Shown: positions 1 through 5,474, counted from the stretch's first letter. The stretch: 6,589 nt of DNA from Gammaproteobacteria bacterium (GCA_030430515.1 JAUIKX010000203.1:1-6589), one strand, 5' to 3'. Notes: generated by a model from the letters alone, not told the origin. Program-made: numbers and translations.

Positions 1-585
1 CGCTTCCTGCACCAATCCAGTGGTCTGGAACCGATGGAAGTCCATCAAGGCATGGGTGCACTCTCCGAAGGTCTGGAGCTCGGCGCTTCGGTCGCGGTGA
101 ATGGCACCTGTCTGACGGTCACCAAGATCGGCGATGCAGTCTCATTCGATGTTATTTCCGAGACTCTGAGCAACACGAATCTTGGGGCTCTGCAGCCGGA
201 AGCACTCGTCAATGTCGAGCGTTCTTTCAAAGTCGGTGACGAAGTTGGTGGACACATCCTTTCTGGACATGTGAGCGGTGTAGTCACCGTTGCAGAGATC
301 GTAGAATCGGAGGGGCAACGAGACATCATCTTCGATGTGCCGGATCGCTGGATGAAGTACCTCCAGCACAAAGGGTTTGCGGCGCTCGATGGTGCAAGCC
401 TGACGCTCGCCACGGTAGATCGGCCCAACAACCAAATCAGCGTGTGCCTGATTCCAGAAACCATCGAACGCACCACGCTCGGACGGGTGACGATCGGTGA
501 CCTCGTGAATCTCGAGGTGGATGCTCAGACACAAACCATTGTAGAAACCGTCGAGCGCGTGCTGGCTGAACGCACGGCAGAATGA
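1..585 (+). CDS. ribE: Riboflavin synthase (alpha subunit), 5' end missing
   Basis: Riboflavin synthase carries out the last step of riboflavin synthesis: two 6,7-dimethyl-8-ribityllumazine molecules dismutate to riboflavin plus the pyrimidine precursor. It is a cytosolic homotrimer. The frame is open from base 1 and gives 194 residues. By comparison with the E. coli enzyme about 11 N-terminal residues, including the usual MFTGI start, lie outside the window; the ATG at 34 is internal. The two-fold internal repeat of the family is visible: NGTCLTVT with ETLSNTNLG in the first half matches DGASLTLA with ETIERTTLG in the second. Residues corresponding to known active-site positions are kept: Cys37, the His pair in GGHILSGH (85 and 90), Ser133 and Asp174 (partial numbering). 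The C-terminus (TQTIVETVERVLAER) is typical and complete. The next gene is a Nudix hydrolase overlapping by 4 bases, not ribBA or ribH as in many proteobacterial riboflavin operons, so this may be a stand-alone or second copy. Confidence 0.93.
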   Translation, partial: RFLHQSSGLEPMEVHQGMGALSEGLELGASVAVNGTCLTVTKIGDAVSFDVISETLSNTNLGALQPEALVNVERSFKVGDEVGGHILSGHVSGVVTVAEIVESEGQRDIIFDVPDRWMKYLQHKGFAALDGASLTLATVDRPNNQISVCLIPETIERTTLGRVTIGDLVNLEVDAQTQTIVETVERVLAERTAE

Positions 586-1205
586 ACGGGCGGTGGCTGG
601 AGTACGTAAAACGGCTGCAGGCCATCGCGGCCACAGGCCAGCATTTTACGGAGCACTTCTACGATCGCGAGCGCTACGATGAGATTGCGCTCATCGCCGA
701 GACCATGTTGTCAGAACTCGCGCACGAGCCTGTATCTCGCATAAGGGAGCTGGTGCCTAGTTCAGAGGAGGGGTACGCGACACCCAAGATCGATGTTCGT
801 GGTGCCGTGCTGCGCAACGAACAGGTTCTGCTTATCAGGGAAGCCGCGGACGGCCTGTGGACTCTGCCCGGTGGGTATGCGGACGTGGGGCTTTCAGCGG
901 CGGAGAATACGGTCAAGGAAGTGCGAGAGGAGGCCTGTATCGAGGTACGGGCAAAGTGCCTGTATGCGGTTCATCACAAGAGCAAACATGCCTACGACGC
1001 CGATGTCCGGGACTTCTACAAGTTCTTTTTTCTCTGTGAGCAGCTGGACAACGCGGAGCCGCAAGCCGGCCCGGAAGCGCTGGATGTGGGCTATTTCCCG
1101 GTTTCGAAGCTTCCGCCGCTGTCACGCGGAAGAACGATTGAAGCCGACGTTCAGCTGGCATTGACCTGTGCAAACACGCCAGACTTCACAGTACGCTTCG
1201 ACTAA
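582..1205 (+). CDS. Nudix hydrolase with YjhB-type N-terminal domain
   Basis: Nudix enzymes cleave nucleoside diphosphates linked to another moiety (sugar nucleotides, ADP-ribose, CDP-choline and similar) with divalent metal. The 207-residue protein has a helical N-terminal region (about 1-60, with EYVKRLQAIAATG and FYDRERYDEI) like the domain found before the Nudix fold in the YjhB/CDP-choline pyrophosphatase group. The Nudix fold spans about 68-200. The Nudix box is G98 to I120: metal ligands Glu113, Glu116 and Glu117 are present; the first Glu of the classic motif is Leu104 (GYADVGL), usual in this subgroup; Arg is Lys112; and the near-invariant Gly is Cys119, which is unusual. The start ATG lies inside the ribE stop (ATGA) and has no clear Shine-Dalgarno of its own, so translation is probably coupled to ribE. 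The substrate cannot be read from sequence; a link to flavin nucleotides would be a guess from position. Its stop overlaps that of the convergent DUF1631 gene. Confidence 0.94.
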   Translation: MNGRWLEYVKRLQAIAATGQHFTEHFYDRERYDEIALIAETMLSELAHEPVSRIRELVPSSEEGYATPKIDVRGAVLRNEQVLLIREAADGLWTLPGGYADVGLSAAENTVKEVREEACIEVRAKCLYAVHHKSKHAYDADVRDFYKFFFLCEQLDNAEPQAGPEALDVGYFPVSKLPPLSRGRTIEADVQLALTCANTPDFTVRFD

Positions 1206-3481
1206 CTCGCTGTGCTGCTTCTCAACTGACGCAGATTGCCGATCACGGCTTCCAGCGCTTTGTCGAAGACCTCTGAATCGTCCAGAATCACGACCTCTCC
1301 CTGGGCAATGCCTTGCGCGAGTTCAGTGCGAGTTTTCTCGGCGACCTTCATGCCTCTGCGATTGACGAAGATGAATCGATTGCCGCCGCCGATGACCGTA
1401 GCCAGCTTGCATCTGACCGGATCGTTACTTCCGGACGTGAATTCGAGCCAGCGGCCTTCGTGGAGGCCATCTACAGCCGTCGTGTCGATGGCGCCTGCTG
1501 TCTCTTCAACGATCGGCGCCTCTTCCAGGGGCTCTGCGAGCTGAACTTCCTTGATCACTTCCCGTACCTCGTCTTTCGCCAACAGGGTCGGCGGAGCGTC
1601 ATGCTCTAAAAATGCGCGATCATGCCTGGATATCTCAGCCAGATGGGCATCAAGCGCACTCAGAGCGCTCTCGATGTCGTCATTCGGCAGATTGATACCC
1701 TGCATGCCGGTGCGAAGCTGGCTCAGCAGCGCCTCGCGGCCCGTATCGCGCCTCAACACATCCTCCAGGTTGTTCAACGGTTGCACCGCCCAGAGGAGTT
1801 CATCCAGGTCGGCGACGGCGTCAGTCCACTCTGAGCTCGTGTTTCCGTGCTTCAGAGCGACGAAAACCAGTACACGGCTCCAGATGTCACTGATGAAGCG
1901 GCCAACCTTAGGGTGTAAGCGTAGCCCAGCAGCCTTCTGATTGATGACATTTTGTGCGCACCGCTTGGCATCTTGAGTCTTTGCTTTGCCTTCTTCGCTC
2001 TCTTTGACGCGGCTTTCGACGCGCCTGGTGCGGGTTCGGTCTTTGGTAACGAACTGCTGCAGATCTTTCGTGAGCGTATCGAAAACCGCCACTTCACCTT
2101 GAAAATCATTCAGCACCCGGGCGACGATGTTCTCAATCATGTCGTAGAGCGCATCTCTTTTGAGTTCGCTGGCGCTGCTCCAGCCAATGCCTGCGCTCGA
2201 CAGTTCGTTCAGCAGGCGTCTTGCCGGGTGCGATGCTCGAGAGAAGAATGACTTGTCGAGAATCGCCAGCTTGACGATGGGAATCTGCAGACGTGCGATC
2301 AACGCCTTCATGGGAATCGCCAGATTCCGATCGTTGAGAATGTAGTCGAACAACATGCCGACGAAGTTCACGACATCATCGTCATTTCGGTTGAGGCTTG
2401 CAGACTTGTCACCCGTGAGCTGATGCATTCTGCCGGCCAGCAGCGCCGAGAGGTCGATTGCTGAAGGTGCAACTGTAGGGTCGGTTTCTGTCGGTCCCTG
2501 CAGCTGCAGCTGGCCGAGCACCTCAACGAGCTGGTCCGTAGGAACCACAGTCACGCCGCTCGATGTTGTTGCGTCGCTGTGATGGCTTCCAGCCTGCTGA
2601 GACATCAGACCTTGAATGTAACCGAACCCGGTGCCGGATGTTGTGCTGTCGCCATGTGCAACTGCTCCGGGAGACACACCTGTCTGCGTTGGGCTGCCCA
2701 AGGGAGGAACATACGAGGCTGGTGTCTGAGCGGCGTTTCGCTCTGGACGATCCGCACTGCGAGCACGACGGTAGGCATGCTTCAGGTCGGGGAGCACCCC
2801 GGAAGCGGCGAGTTGCCGGTTTGCCTCGTCATAGAAATCACCGAGCTGATCCATGACGAATCGCTCGAAAAGTTTCAGAATGATCAGGCGGATGGTCAGC
2901 TCGACATCCAGCGTTTCGATTGCTGATGCGAACCCTTCACCGAGCACCTGTGGCCCTAGAGGATTCAATTTGTCGGTCACTGCCACGTGTTCGTGCACGT
3001 GGTCGAGGCGTTTGGTGAGCTGGGTGATGGCCAGGGAGTACTGACTGGTCACCTTCGACACGAGGCCTGCAATGGCGACCGTCACTTCGAGATCATCCTG
3101 CTGCACCAGCGAAAATTCGGCTGCTTCGAACTGTGAGGATGGGTTCTGCCATTCGTCCTGGGGAGGCGACTTGAGTTTTGCAAACGCGTCCTTGATGGAC
3201 GCATCGAAACGCTTCAGCACCTCGCTTCTCGCCAGCCGGAGATGACGCATGGACTCAAAGTACTTCTGATGATCAGAATCCGAGCTCGAACGGTCGGCCC
3301 GCTCGAACAGCTCATCATCCGCACTGTTCAAGAGCGCAATGAGCAGAGCGTTCAGGCGGGCGCGTGCGTTTCGCTGCAGAGCTTCGAGCCCTGCCTGAAC
3401 ACCGTTTGTTTGCTTGCTGCGGCCAAGCCGCGATTTGGAAGGAGATACTCCCTTCAGGTCCACCACAGACGCACTTCCCAT
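1202..3481 (-). CDS. DUF1631 family protein with possible PilZ-like C-terminal domain
   Basis: I recognise this 759-residue protein as a DUF1631 (PF07793) member, a proteobacterial family without established function. Visible parts: a basic N-terminus (1-40); a helical region (about 40-240) with family-like stretches such as DDELFERAD, FESMRHLRLAR and LNPLGPQVL; a low-complexity Ser/Thr/Gly/Gln/Pro linker (about 241-340); a second helical region (about 341-620), including a charged segment (478-510) and HPKVGRFISDIWSRVL; an acidic linker (about 630-670); and a beta-rich end (673-759) with GRWLEF, CKLATVI and NRFIFVNRRGMKV. That end resembles a PilZ-type barrel but lacks the RxxxR and D/NxSxxG ligand motifs, so it would not be expected to bind cyclic-di-GMP in the usual way. 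No signal peptide or membrane segment is seen. The start is supported by GAGGAG a few bases upstream on the minus strand. It lies downstream of the PilZ gene on the same strand, so the two may be co-transcribed. A role in cyclic-di-GMP signalling is inference from context. Confidence 0.88.
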   Translation of the reverse strand: MGSASVVDLKGVSPSKSRLGRSKQTNGVQAGLEALQRNARARLNALLIALLNSADDELFERADRSSSDSDHQKYFESMRHLRLARSEVLKRFDASIKDAFAKLKSPPQDEWQNPSSQFEAAEFSLVQQDDLEVTVAIAGLVSKVTSQYSLAITQLTKRLDHVHEHVAVTDKLNPLGPQVLGEGFASAIETLDVELTIRLIILKLFERFVMDQLGDFYDEANRQLAASGVLPDLKHAYRRARSADRPERNAAQTPASYVPPLGSPTQTGVSPGAVAHGDSTTSGTGFGYIQGLMSQQAGSHHSDATTSSGVTVVPTDQLVEVLGQLQLQGPTETDPTVAPSAIDLSALLAGRMHQLTGDKSASLNRNDDDVVNFVGMLFDYILNDRNLAIPMKALIARLQIPIVKLAILDKSFFSRASHPARRLLNELSSAGIGWSSASELKRDALYDMIENIVARVLNDFQGEVAVFDTLTKDLQQFVTKDRTRTRRVESRVKESEEGKAKTQDAKRCAQNVINQKAAGLRLHPKVGRFISDIWSRVLVFVALKHGNTSSEWTDAVADLDELLWAVQPLNNLEDVLRRDTGREALLSQLRTGMQGINLPNDDIESALSALDAHLAEISRHDRAFLEHDAPPTLLAKDEVREVIKEVQLAEPLEEAPIVEETAGAIDTTAVDGLHEGRWLEFTSGSNDPVRCKLATVIGGGNRFIFVNRRGMKVAEKTRTELAQGIAQGEVVILDDSEVFDKALEAVIGNLRQLRSSTAS

Positions 3482-3566
3482 CCTCTCCTCACCGACTCCG
3501 GGTTATCGGTCAGTAGAGCATTACGTCTGGGTGCAGTCTGCGAAGTGGGTCGTGGAAGAGGGGAGA

Positions 3567-3592
3567 CCGGCCGCACGAAGTCGTTTGGCCGG
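3567..3592 (-). repeat. GC-rich hairpin in the PilZ-DUF1631 spacer
   Basis: The arms CCGGCC (3567-3572) and GGCCGG (3587-3592) are perfect inverted repeats. Inside them ACGA and TCGT (3575-3578, 3581-3584) can pair further after a 2-base mismatch on each side. On the minus strand it is followed by a mixed pyrimidine stretch (TCTCCCCTCTTCC), not a clean T run, so it is a poor intrinsic terminator. It could attenuate read-through from the PilZ gene into the DUF1631 gene or protect an mRNA end. Function is inferred only. Confidence 0.45.
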
Positions 3593-3596
3593 GTTG

Positions 3597-3610
3597 GATA
3601 ATTGATTATC
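3597..3610. repeat. AT-rich palindrome just after the PilZ stop codon
   Basis: GATAAT-TG-ATTATC is a perfect inverted repeat with 6-base arms and a 2-base centre, three to sixteen bases downstream of the PilZ stop on the minus strand. The centre is too short for a stable RNA hairpin, so a DNA site for a dimeric protein is more likely than a terminator. GATAAT also resembles a -10 box, but I found no matching -35 for either direction. Confidence 0.35.
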
Positions 3611-3612
3611 TT

Positions 3613-4035
3613 CTAACGGGCGTAGGCGCTGGCGTGGTACTCGCGCCAGTCCATGATATCTGTAGCAGCGCCGGATTTGAGTTGCACGCCGACATACCAC
3701 TGTTCCTGACCGCCTGCGTCCTGTTCTCCGGTCGGGCGAGACCAGCGCACCTCACCAGACAAAAAGAATTTGCCGGGACGGTTGCTGACATCTACCCACA
3801 GATCCAGCAGCGTGCCGGCCGGAACCGGTGCATTGCTGCGGAACTGAATGCCACCAACAGAGAGATTTACCGCATGGCAGGACAGGGTGCTGCCCACAGC
3901 CTCGGGTGCATCGGCTGAGAGTACGATCTGCGTGAAAAGGCGATCGCTGCTCTCGAGCCGCGGATGCATCCGCTTGTCCGAAGACGGGCGCGTTCTGAAG
4001 CGCGCCTGATTGAACTGTATGACGTTGTCTGCCAT
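3613..4035 (-). CDS. PilZ domain protein, probable cyclic-di-GMP receptor
   Basis: PilZ domains bind cyclic-di-GMP and pass the signal to motility, pili, polysaccharide or other targets. This 140-residue cytosolic protein is essentially one PilZ domain (about 20-125) with a short N-terminal tail. Both parts of the ligand signature are intact: RMHPR at 22-26 (RxxxR) and NLSVGG at 57-62 (D/NxSxxG). Later barrel strands are seen in GKFFLSGEVRWSRP (88-101) and WYVGVQL (113-119). The start at 4035 is chosen because AGGGAG lies six bases upstream on the minus strand; a frame extension to an ATG at 4116 would add 27 residues, Cys- and Lys-containing and not PilZ-like, that run through the leader hairpin. 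The DUF1631 gene lies 131 bases downstream on the same strand, and pyrF is divergent. Binding of cyclic-di-GMP is a strong family inference; the downstream target is unknown, with the DUF1631 protein an obvious candidate partner. Confidence 0.93.
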   Translation of the reverse strand: MADNVIQFNQARFRTRPSSDKRMHPRLESSDRLFTQIVLSADAPEAVGSTLSCHAVNLSVGGIQFRSNAPVPAGTLLDLWVDVSNRPGKFFLSGEVRWSRPTGEQDAGGQEQWYVGVQLKSGAATDIMDWREYHASAYAR

Positions 4036-4058
4036 CCCTCGCTCCCTTTCGAGTGTCC

Positions 4059-4077
4059 TGCAGCTTTTGTAGCTGCA
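4059..4077 (-). repeat. Perfect 7-bp hairpin in the PilZ leader
   Basis: TGCAGCT (4059-4065) and AGCTGCA (4071-4077) are exact inverted repeats around a 5-base loop (ACAAA on the minus strand). The hairpin ends 23 bases upstream of the chosen PilZ start, just before the ribosome-binding site, so in RNA it could affect translation initiation or mRNA stability. As DNA it could also be an operator. No family of regulators can be named from it. Confidence 0.5.
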
Positions 4078-4095
4078 TGTCTGTTTATGTCTGTT
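4077..4095. repeat. Two tandem ATGTCTGTT repeats, 10-base period
   Basis: ATGTCTGTT occurs at 4077-4085 and again at 4087-4095, one helical turn apart, directly next to the leader hairpin. Spacing by one turn would place two protein contacts on the same DNA face. It may be a regulator site for the PilZ gene or chance; only two copies are present. Confidence 0.35.
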
Positions 4096-4228
4096 CTCTT
4101 GCACACCTGCGATCAACAGAACCAGCCGCCCCTCGACTGTGGGTTTCGCCGTTACTCTCCGGAAAGAGATCTATGCGAAACACCTGCCTGCATCGGCAGT
4201 ACGCTGCGGCCTCATTACCTTGAGGCTT

Positions 4229-4244
4229 AGCGAGAATCATGCCA
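4229..4244 (-). promoter_or_regulatory. Sigma-54-like promoter upstream of the PilZ gene
   Basis: Read on the minus strand the site is TGGCATG-ATTC-TCGCT, against the sigma-54 consensus TGGCAYR-N4-TTGCW. GG and GC have exactly the required spacing, with one mismatch (TCGC for TTGC). Transcription would start near 4218, giving a leader of about 180 bases before the PilZ start. I cannot point to an enhancer-binding site. A chance match is possible. Confidence 0.28.
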
Positions 4245-4272
4245 GCAAAGAAGGAAAAAAAATACCTTCGAA

Positions 4273-4301
4273 TTATCAGTTGGTTGTATTGGTTTTATAG
4301 A
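4273..4301 (+). promoter_or_regulatory. Weak sigma-70-like promoter towards pyrF
   Basis: TTATCA (4273-4278) and TATAGA (4296-4301) are each 4 of 6 to consensus with a 17-base spacer in an AT-rich section. Transcription would start near 4308, inside the palindrome at 4305-4316, and give an mRNA with a leader of about 83 bases. It is an alternative or an addition to the -10 box at 4379. Confidence 0.25.
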
Positions 4302-4321
4302 CAAGCTGTGAACAGCGTCAC
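4294..4321 (-). promoter_or_regulatory. Sigma-70-like promoter towards the PilZ gene
   Basis: On the minus strand GTGACG (4321-4316) and TATAAA (4299-4294) are separated by 16 bases; the -10 matches 5 of 6 and the -35 matches 4 of 6. Start of transcription would be near 4287, with a leader of about 250 bases. It overlaps the opposite-strand candidate at 4273-4301, as is common for divergent promoters. It competes with the sigma-54-like site as the PilZ promoter. Confidence 0.3.
4305..4316. promoter_or_regulatory. Candidate operator, 12-base palindrome
   Basis: GCTGT-GA-ACAGC is a perfect inverted repeat. It lies in the spacer of the minus-strand promoter candidate and at the start point of the plus-strand one, where a bound protein could control both. 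It contains CTGT and ACAG but with 2 bases between them, not the 8 of a LexA box. The regulator is unknown. Confidence 0.3.
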
Positions 4322-4378
4322 ATAAGGGAAAATCGCCGTGTAGACGCAATACGTCAGTTTATCCCCTGCTGCGGCGTG

Positions 4379-4384
4379 TATAAT
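4379..4384 (+). promoter_or_regulatory. Perfect -10 box of the pyrF promoter
   Basis: TATAAT is an exact sigma-70 -10 hexamer, preceded by GTG. No good -35 is seen at 16-18 bases (AGTTTA at 17), so an activator or the upstream TG may help. Start of transcription 7 bases downstream falls on the GTG at 4391, which is also the best pyrF start codon. Confidence 0.55.
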
Positions 4385-4390
4385 GCCCTT

Positions 4391-5230
4391 GTGTCAGAAC
4401 GCCCACCATTTTACGCCCAGCTAAGCCGTTCCTGGTCGGAGAGCGGTTCACTGCTTTGCGTGGGCATCGACCCGACCTATGAGCGCCTGCCAGCAAACGT
4501 ATCGCAGGATCCTGAAGGACTTTTCGAATTTTCGCGACGCATCGCCGATGCCTGCGCGCCTCATGTCTGCGCATTCAAACCGCAGGCCGCACATTTCGGC
4601 GCGCTGGGAGCCGAGAAAGAGCTTCGACGCCTCATTGACTATATCCATGAACTTCACCCGCACGTGGTGGTCGTGCTGGATGCCAAACGTGGCGATATCG
4701 GCTCAACCGCGGCGCGTTACGCTGTTGAGGCATTCGAAAGATATGATGCAGACGCTGTCACTGTCAGTCCTTTTCTCGGCGAAGAAAGTGTGCGCCCCTA
4801 TTTCGATTTCCCCGAGCGTGGCGTGATCCTGCTGTGCCGCACCAGTAACCCCGGTAGCGACTGGATGCAGAAGCAGCCGGAGGACGAGCCCATCTATCTT
4901 CAGATCGTGAAAAAAGCCCAGGCCTGGAACGAACACCGTAACCTGGCCCTGGTCACCGGTGCGACGTACCCGGAGGAACTGCAGGAAGTCCGCGCTATCG
5001 CGCCGGAGATGCCGCTTCTCGTTCCGGGAATTGGCGCCCAGGGTGGCGACATTTCCCGGGTAGTCGCCGCTGGCGCAGACAGAAACGGCCAGGGACTTCT
5101 GATCAGTGCTTCACGCAGTGTGCTGTTTGCAAGCGATGGCGACGACTACGCGGAGGCTGCTGGCGCCGAGGCTGAACGTTTGAAGCATGAAATACAGGTT
5201 GCCGTAGAATCCAGCAATTACTCCAGGTAA
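4391..5230 (+). CDS. pyrF: Orotidine 5'-phosphate decarboxylase, type 2
   Basis: This enzyme converts orotidine 5'-monophosphate to UMP, the last step of de novo pyrimidine synthesis, in the cytosol. The 279-residue protein is of the longer type 2 subfamily and differs from the shorter E. coli type. Visible sites: GIDP (25-28); FKPQ with Lys63; the catalytic LDAKRGDIG (96-104) with Asp97, Lys99 and Asp102; VPGIGAQGGD (212-221), the phosphate-binding loop; and SASRS (239-243) with Arg242. The barrel is complete, with no frameshift. The start is taken at GTG 4391, giving MSERPPFYAQL, because an upstream GTG at 4376 would overlap the TATAAT box. Neither start has a Shine-Dalgarno sequence, so a leaderless mRNA is likely if the -10 box is used. 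It is divergent from the PilZ gene and is followed by a 301-base gap, so it is probably transcribed alone. Confidence 0.94.
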   Translation: MSERPPFYAQLSRSWSESGSLLCVGIDPTYERLPANVSQDPEGLFEFSRRIADACAPHVCAFKPQAAHFGALGAEKELRRLIDYIHELHPHVVVVLDAKRGDIGSTAARYAVEAFERYDADAVTVSPFLGEESVRPYFDFPERGVILLCRTSNPGSDWMQKQPEDEPIYLQIVKKAQAWNEHRNLALVTGATYPEELQEVRAIAPEMPLLVPGIGAQGGDISRVVAAGADRNGQGLLISASRSVLFASDGDDYAEAAGAEAERLKHEIQVAVESSNYSR

Positions 5231-5235
5231 TTATT

Positions 5236-5285
5236 GGTGGCCGATCTAAGTGTCTGTTATTAAAGAAGATTAAGCCGCCGTTTTT
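5236..5285 (+). terminator. Possible weak terminator after pyrF
   Basis: GGTGGC (5236-5241) can pair with GCCGCC (5274-5279), five Watson-Crick pairs and one G-U, and is followed by G and five T (5281-5285). The intervening 32 bases are long for an intrinsic terminator and pair only weakly inside (TCT with AGA). The position is right, right after the pyrF stop, but the structure is poor. Confidence 0.28.
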
Positions 5286-5327
5286 AGTTACAAAGTCGTC
5301 ACGCAACAGGTAGCCGTTCGGGGTATC

Positions 5328-5474
5328 ATGATGCCAAGTAAACAGCCTAAACCTCTGCTGGGTCACGGTGGAGTCGACGGCTGCTGGTGCGTGTCGGGCA
5401 TCGAAGGAAGAGCTTTCGATGACTCGGACGCGTTCAATGACCAAACATTGAGCCGAAACTGGGGAGGGGCTTAG
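5328..5474 (+). CDS. Doubtful 48-residue ORF upstream of the last gene
   Basis: The ORF starts with two ATG codons (5328, 5331) and ends at TAG 5472. The peptide begins MMPSKQPKPLLGHGG and has a CWC motif at 19-21; I recognise no family, signal peptide or membrane segment. GGGG lies 4 bases before the first ATG, a poor ribosome-binding site. The two start codons sit in or next to a small hairpin (GGTAT 5322-5326 with ATGCC 5331-5335). It is in the same frame as the gene at 5532, 19 codons after the TAG. It may be a leader peptide, a decayed N-terminal extension of the next gene, or chance. Confidence 0.2.
   Translation: MMPSKQPKPLLGHGGVDGCWCVSGIEGRAFDDSDAFNDQTLSRNWGGA
5399..5421 (+). repeat. 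9-bp hairpin in the leader of the last gene
   Basis: CATCGAAGG (5399-5407) pairs with CTTTCGATG (5413-5421), eight Watson-Crick pairs and one G-U, around a 5-base loop (AAGAG). No T run follows, so it is not an intrinsic terminator. It could be part of a structured 5' leader of the gene at 5532 or a DNA operator (CATCGAA/TTCGATG). Confidence 0.45.

Larger units (their letters stand above)
4036..4390. other. Divergent control region between the PilZ gene and pyrF
   Basis: This 355-base stretch has no convincing gene. It holds the PilZ ribosome-binding site and leader repeats (4036-4095), a section without obvious signals (about 4100-4205), a 6-bp inverted repeat (GCCTCA 4209-4214 with TGAGGC 4221-4226), an AT-rich section with a run of eight A (4255-4262), candidate divergent promoters around 4273-4321, and the pyrF -10 box at 4379-4384. 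Confidence 0.8.

Noticed and set aside
4036..4062. CsrA/RsmA binding sites (GGA in CAGGAC and AAGGGAG) in the PilZ leader
   Set aside because: The motifs are not in hairpin loops and match the consensus poorly; purine-rich ribosome-binding sites give such matches by chance.
4036..4116. Longer PilZ protein starting at ATG 4116
   Set aside because: The extra 27 residues are not PilZ-like, they would run through the leader hairpin and tandem repeats, and the start at 4035 has a good ribosome-binding site.
4209..4226. Terminator from GCCTCA/TGAGGC
   Set aside because: The 6-bp hairpin is not followed by a T run on either strand, and no gene ends next to it.
4305..4316. LexA (SOS) box
   Set aside because: CTGT and ACAG are present, but with 2 bases between them instead of 8.
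4376..4390. pyrF start at GTG 4376
   Set aside because: The codons overlap the perfect TATAAT box, there is no ribosome-binding site, and the family N-terminus fits the start at 4391.
5290..5400. Cyclic-di-GMP-I riboswitch
   Set aside because: Short pieces (CACGCAACAGG, GGTAGC, GCCTAAACC) recall the aptamer, but they are out of order, the GACGCAAAGCC segment is absent, and the stems do not form as required.
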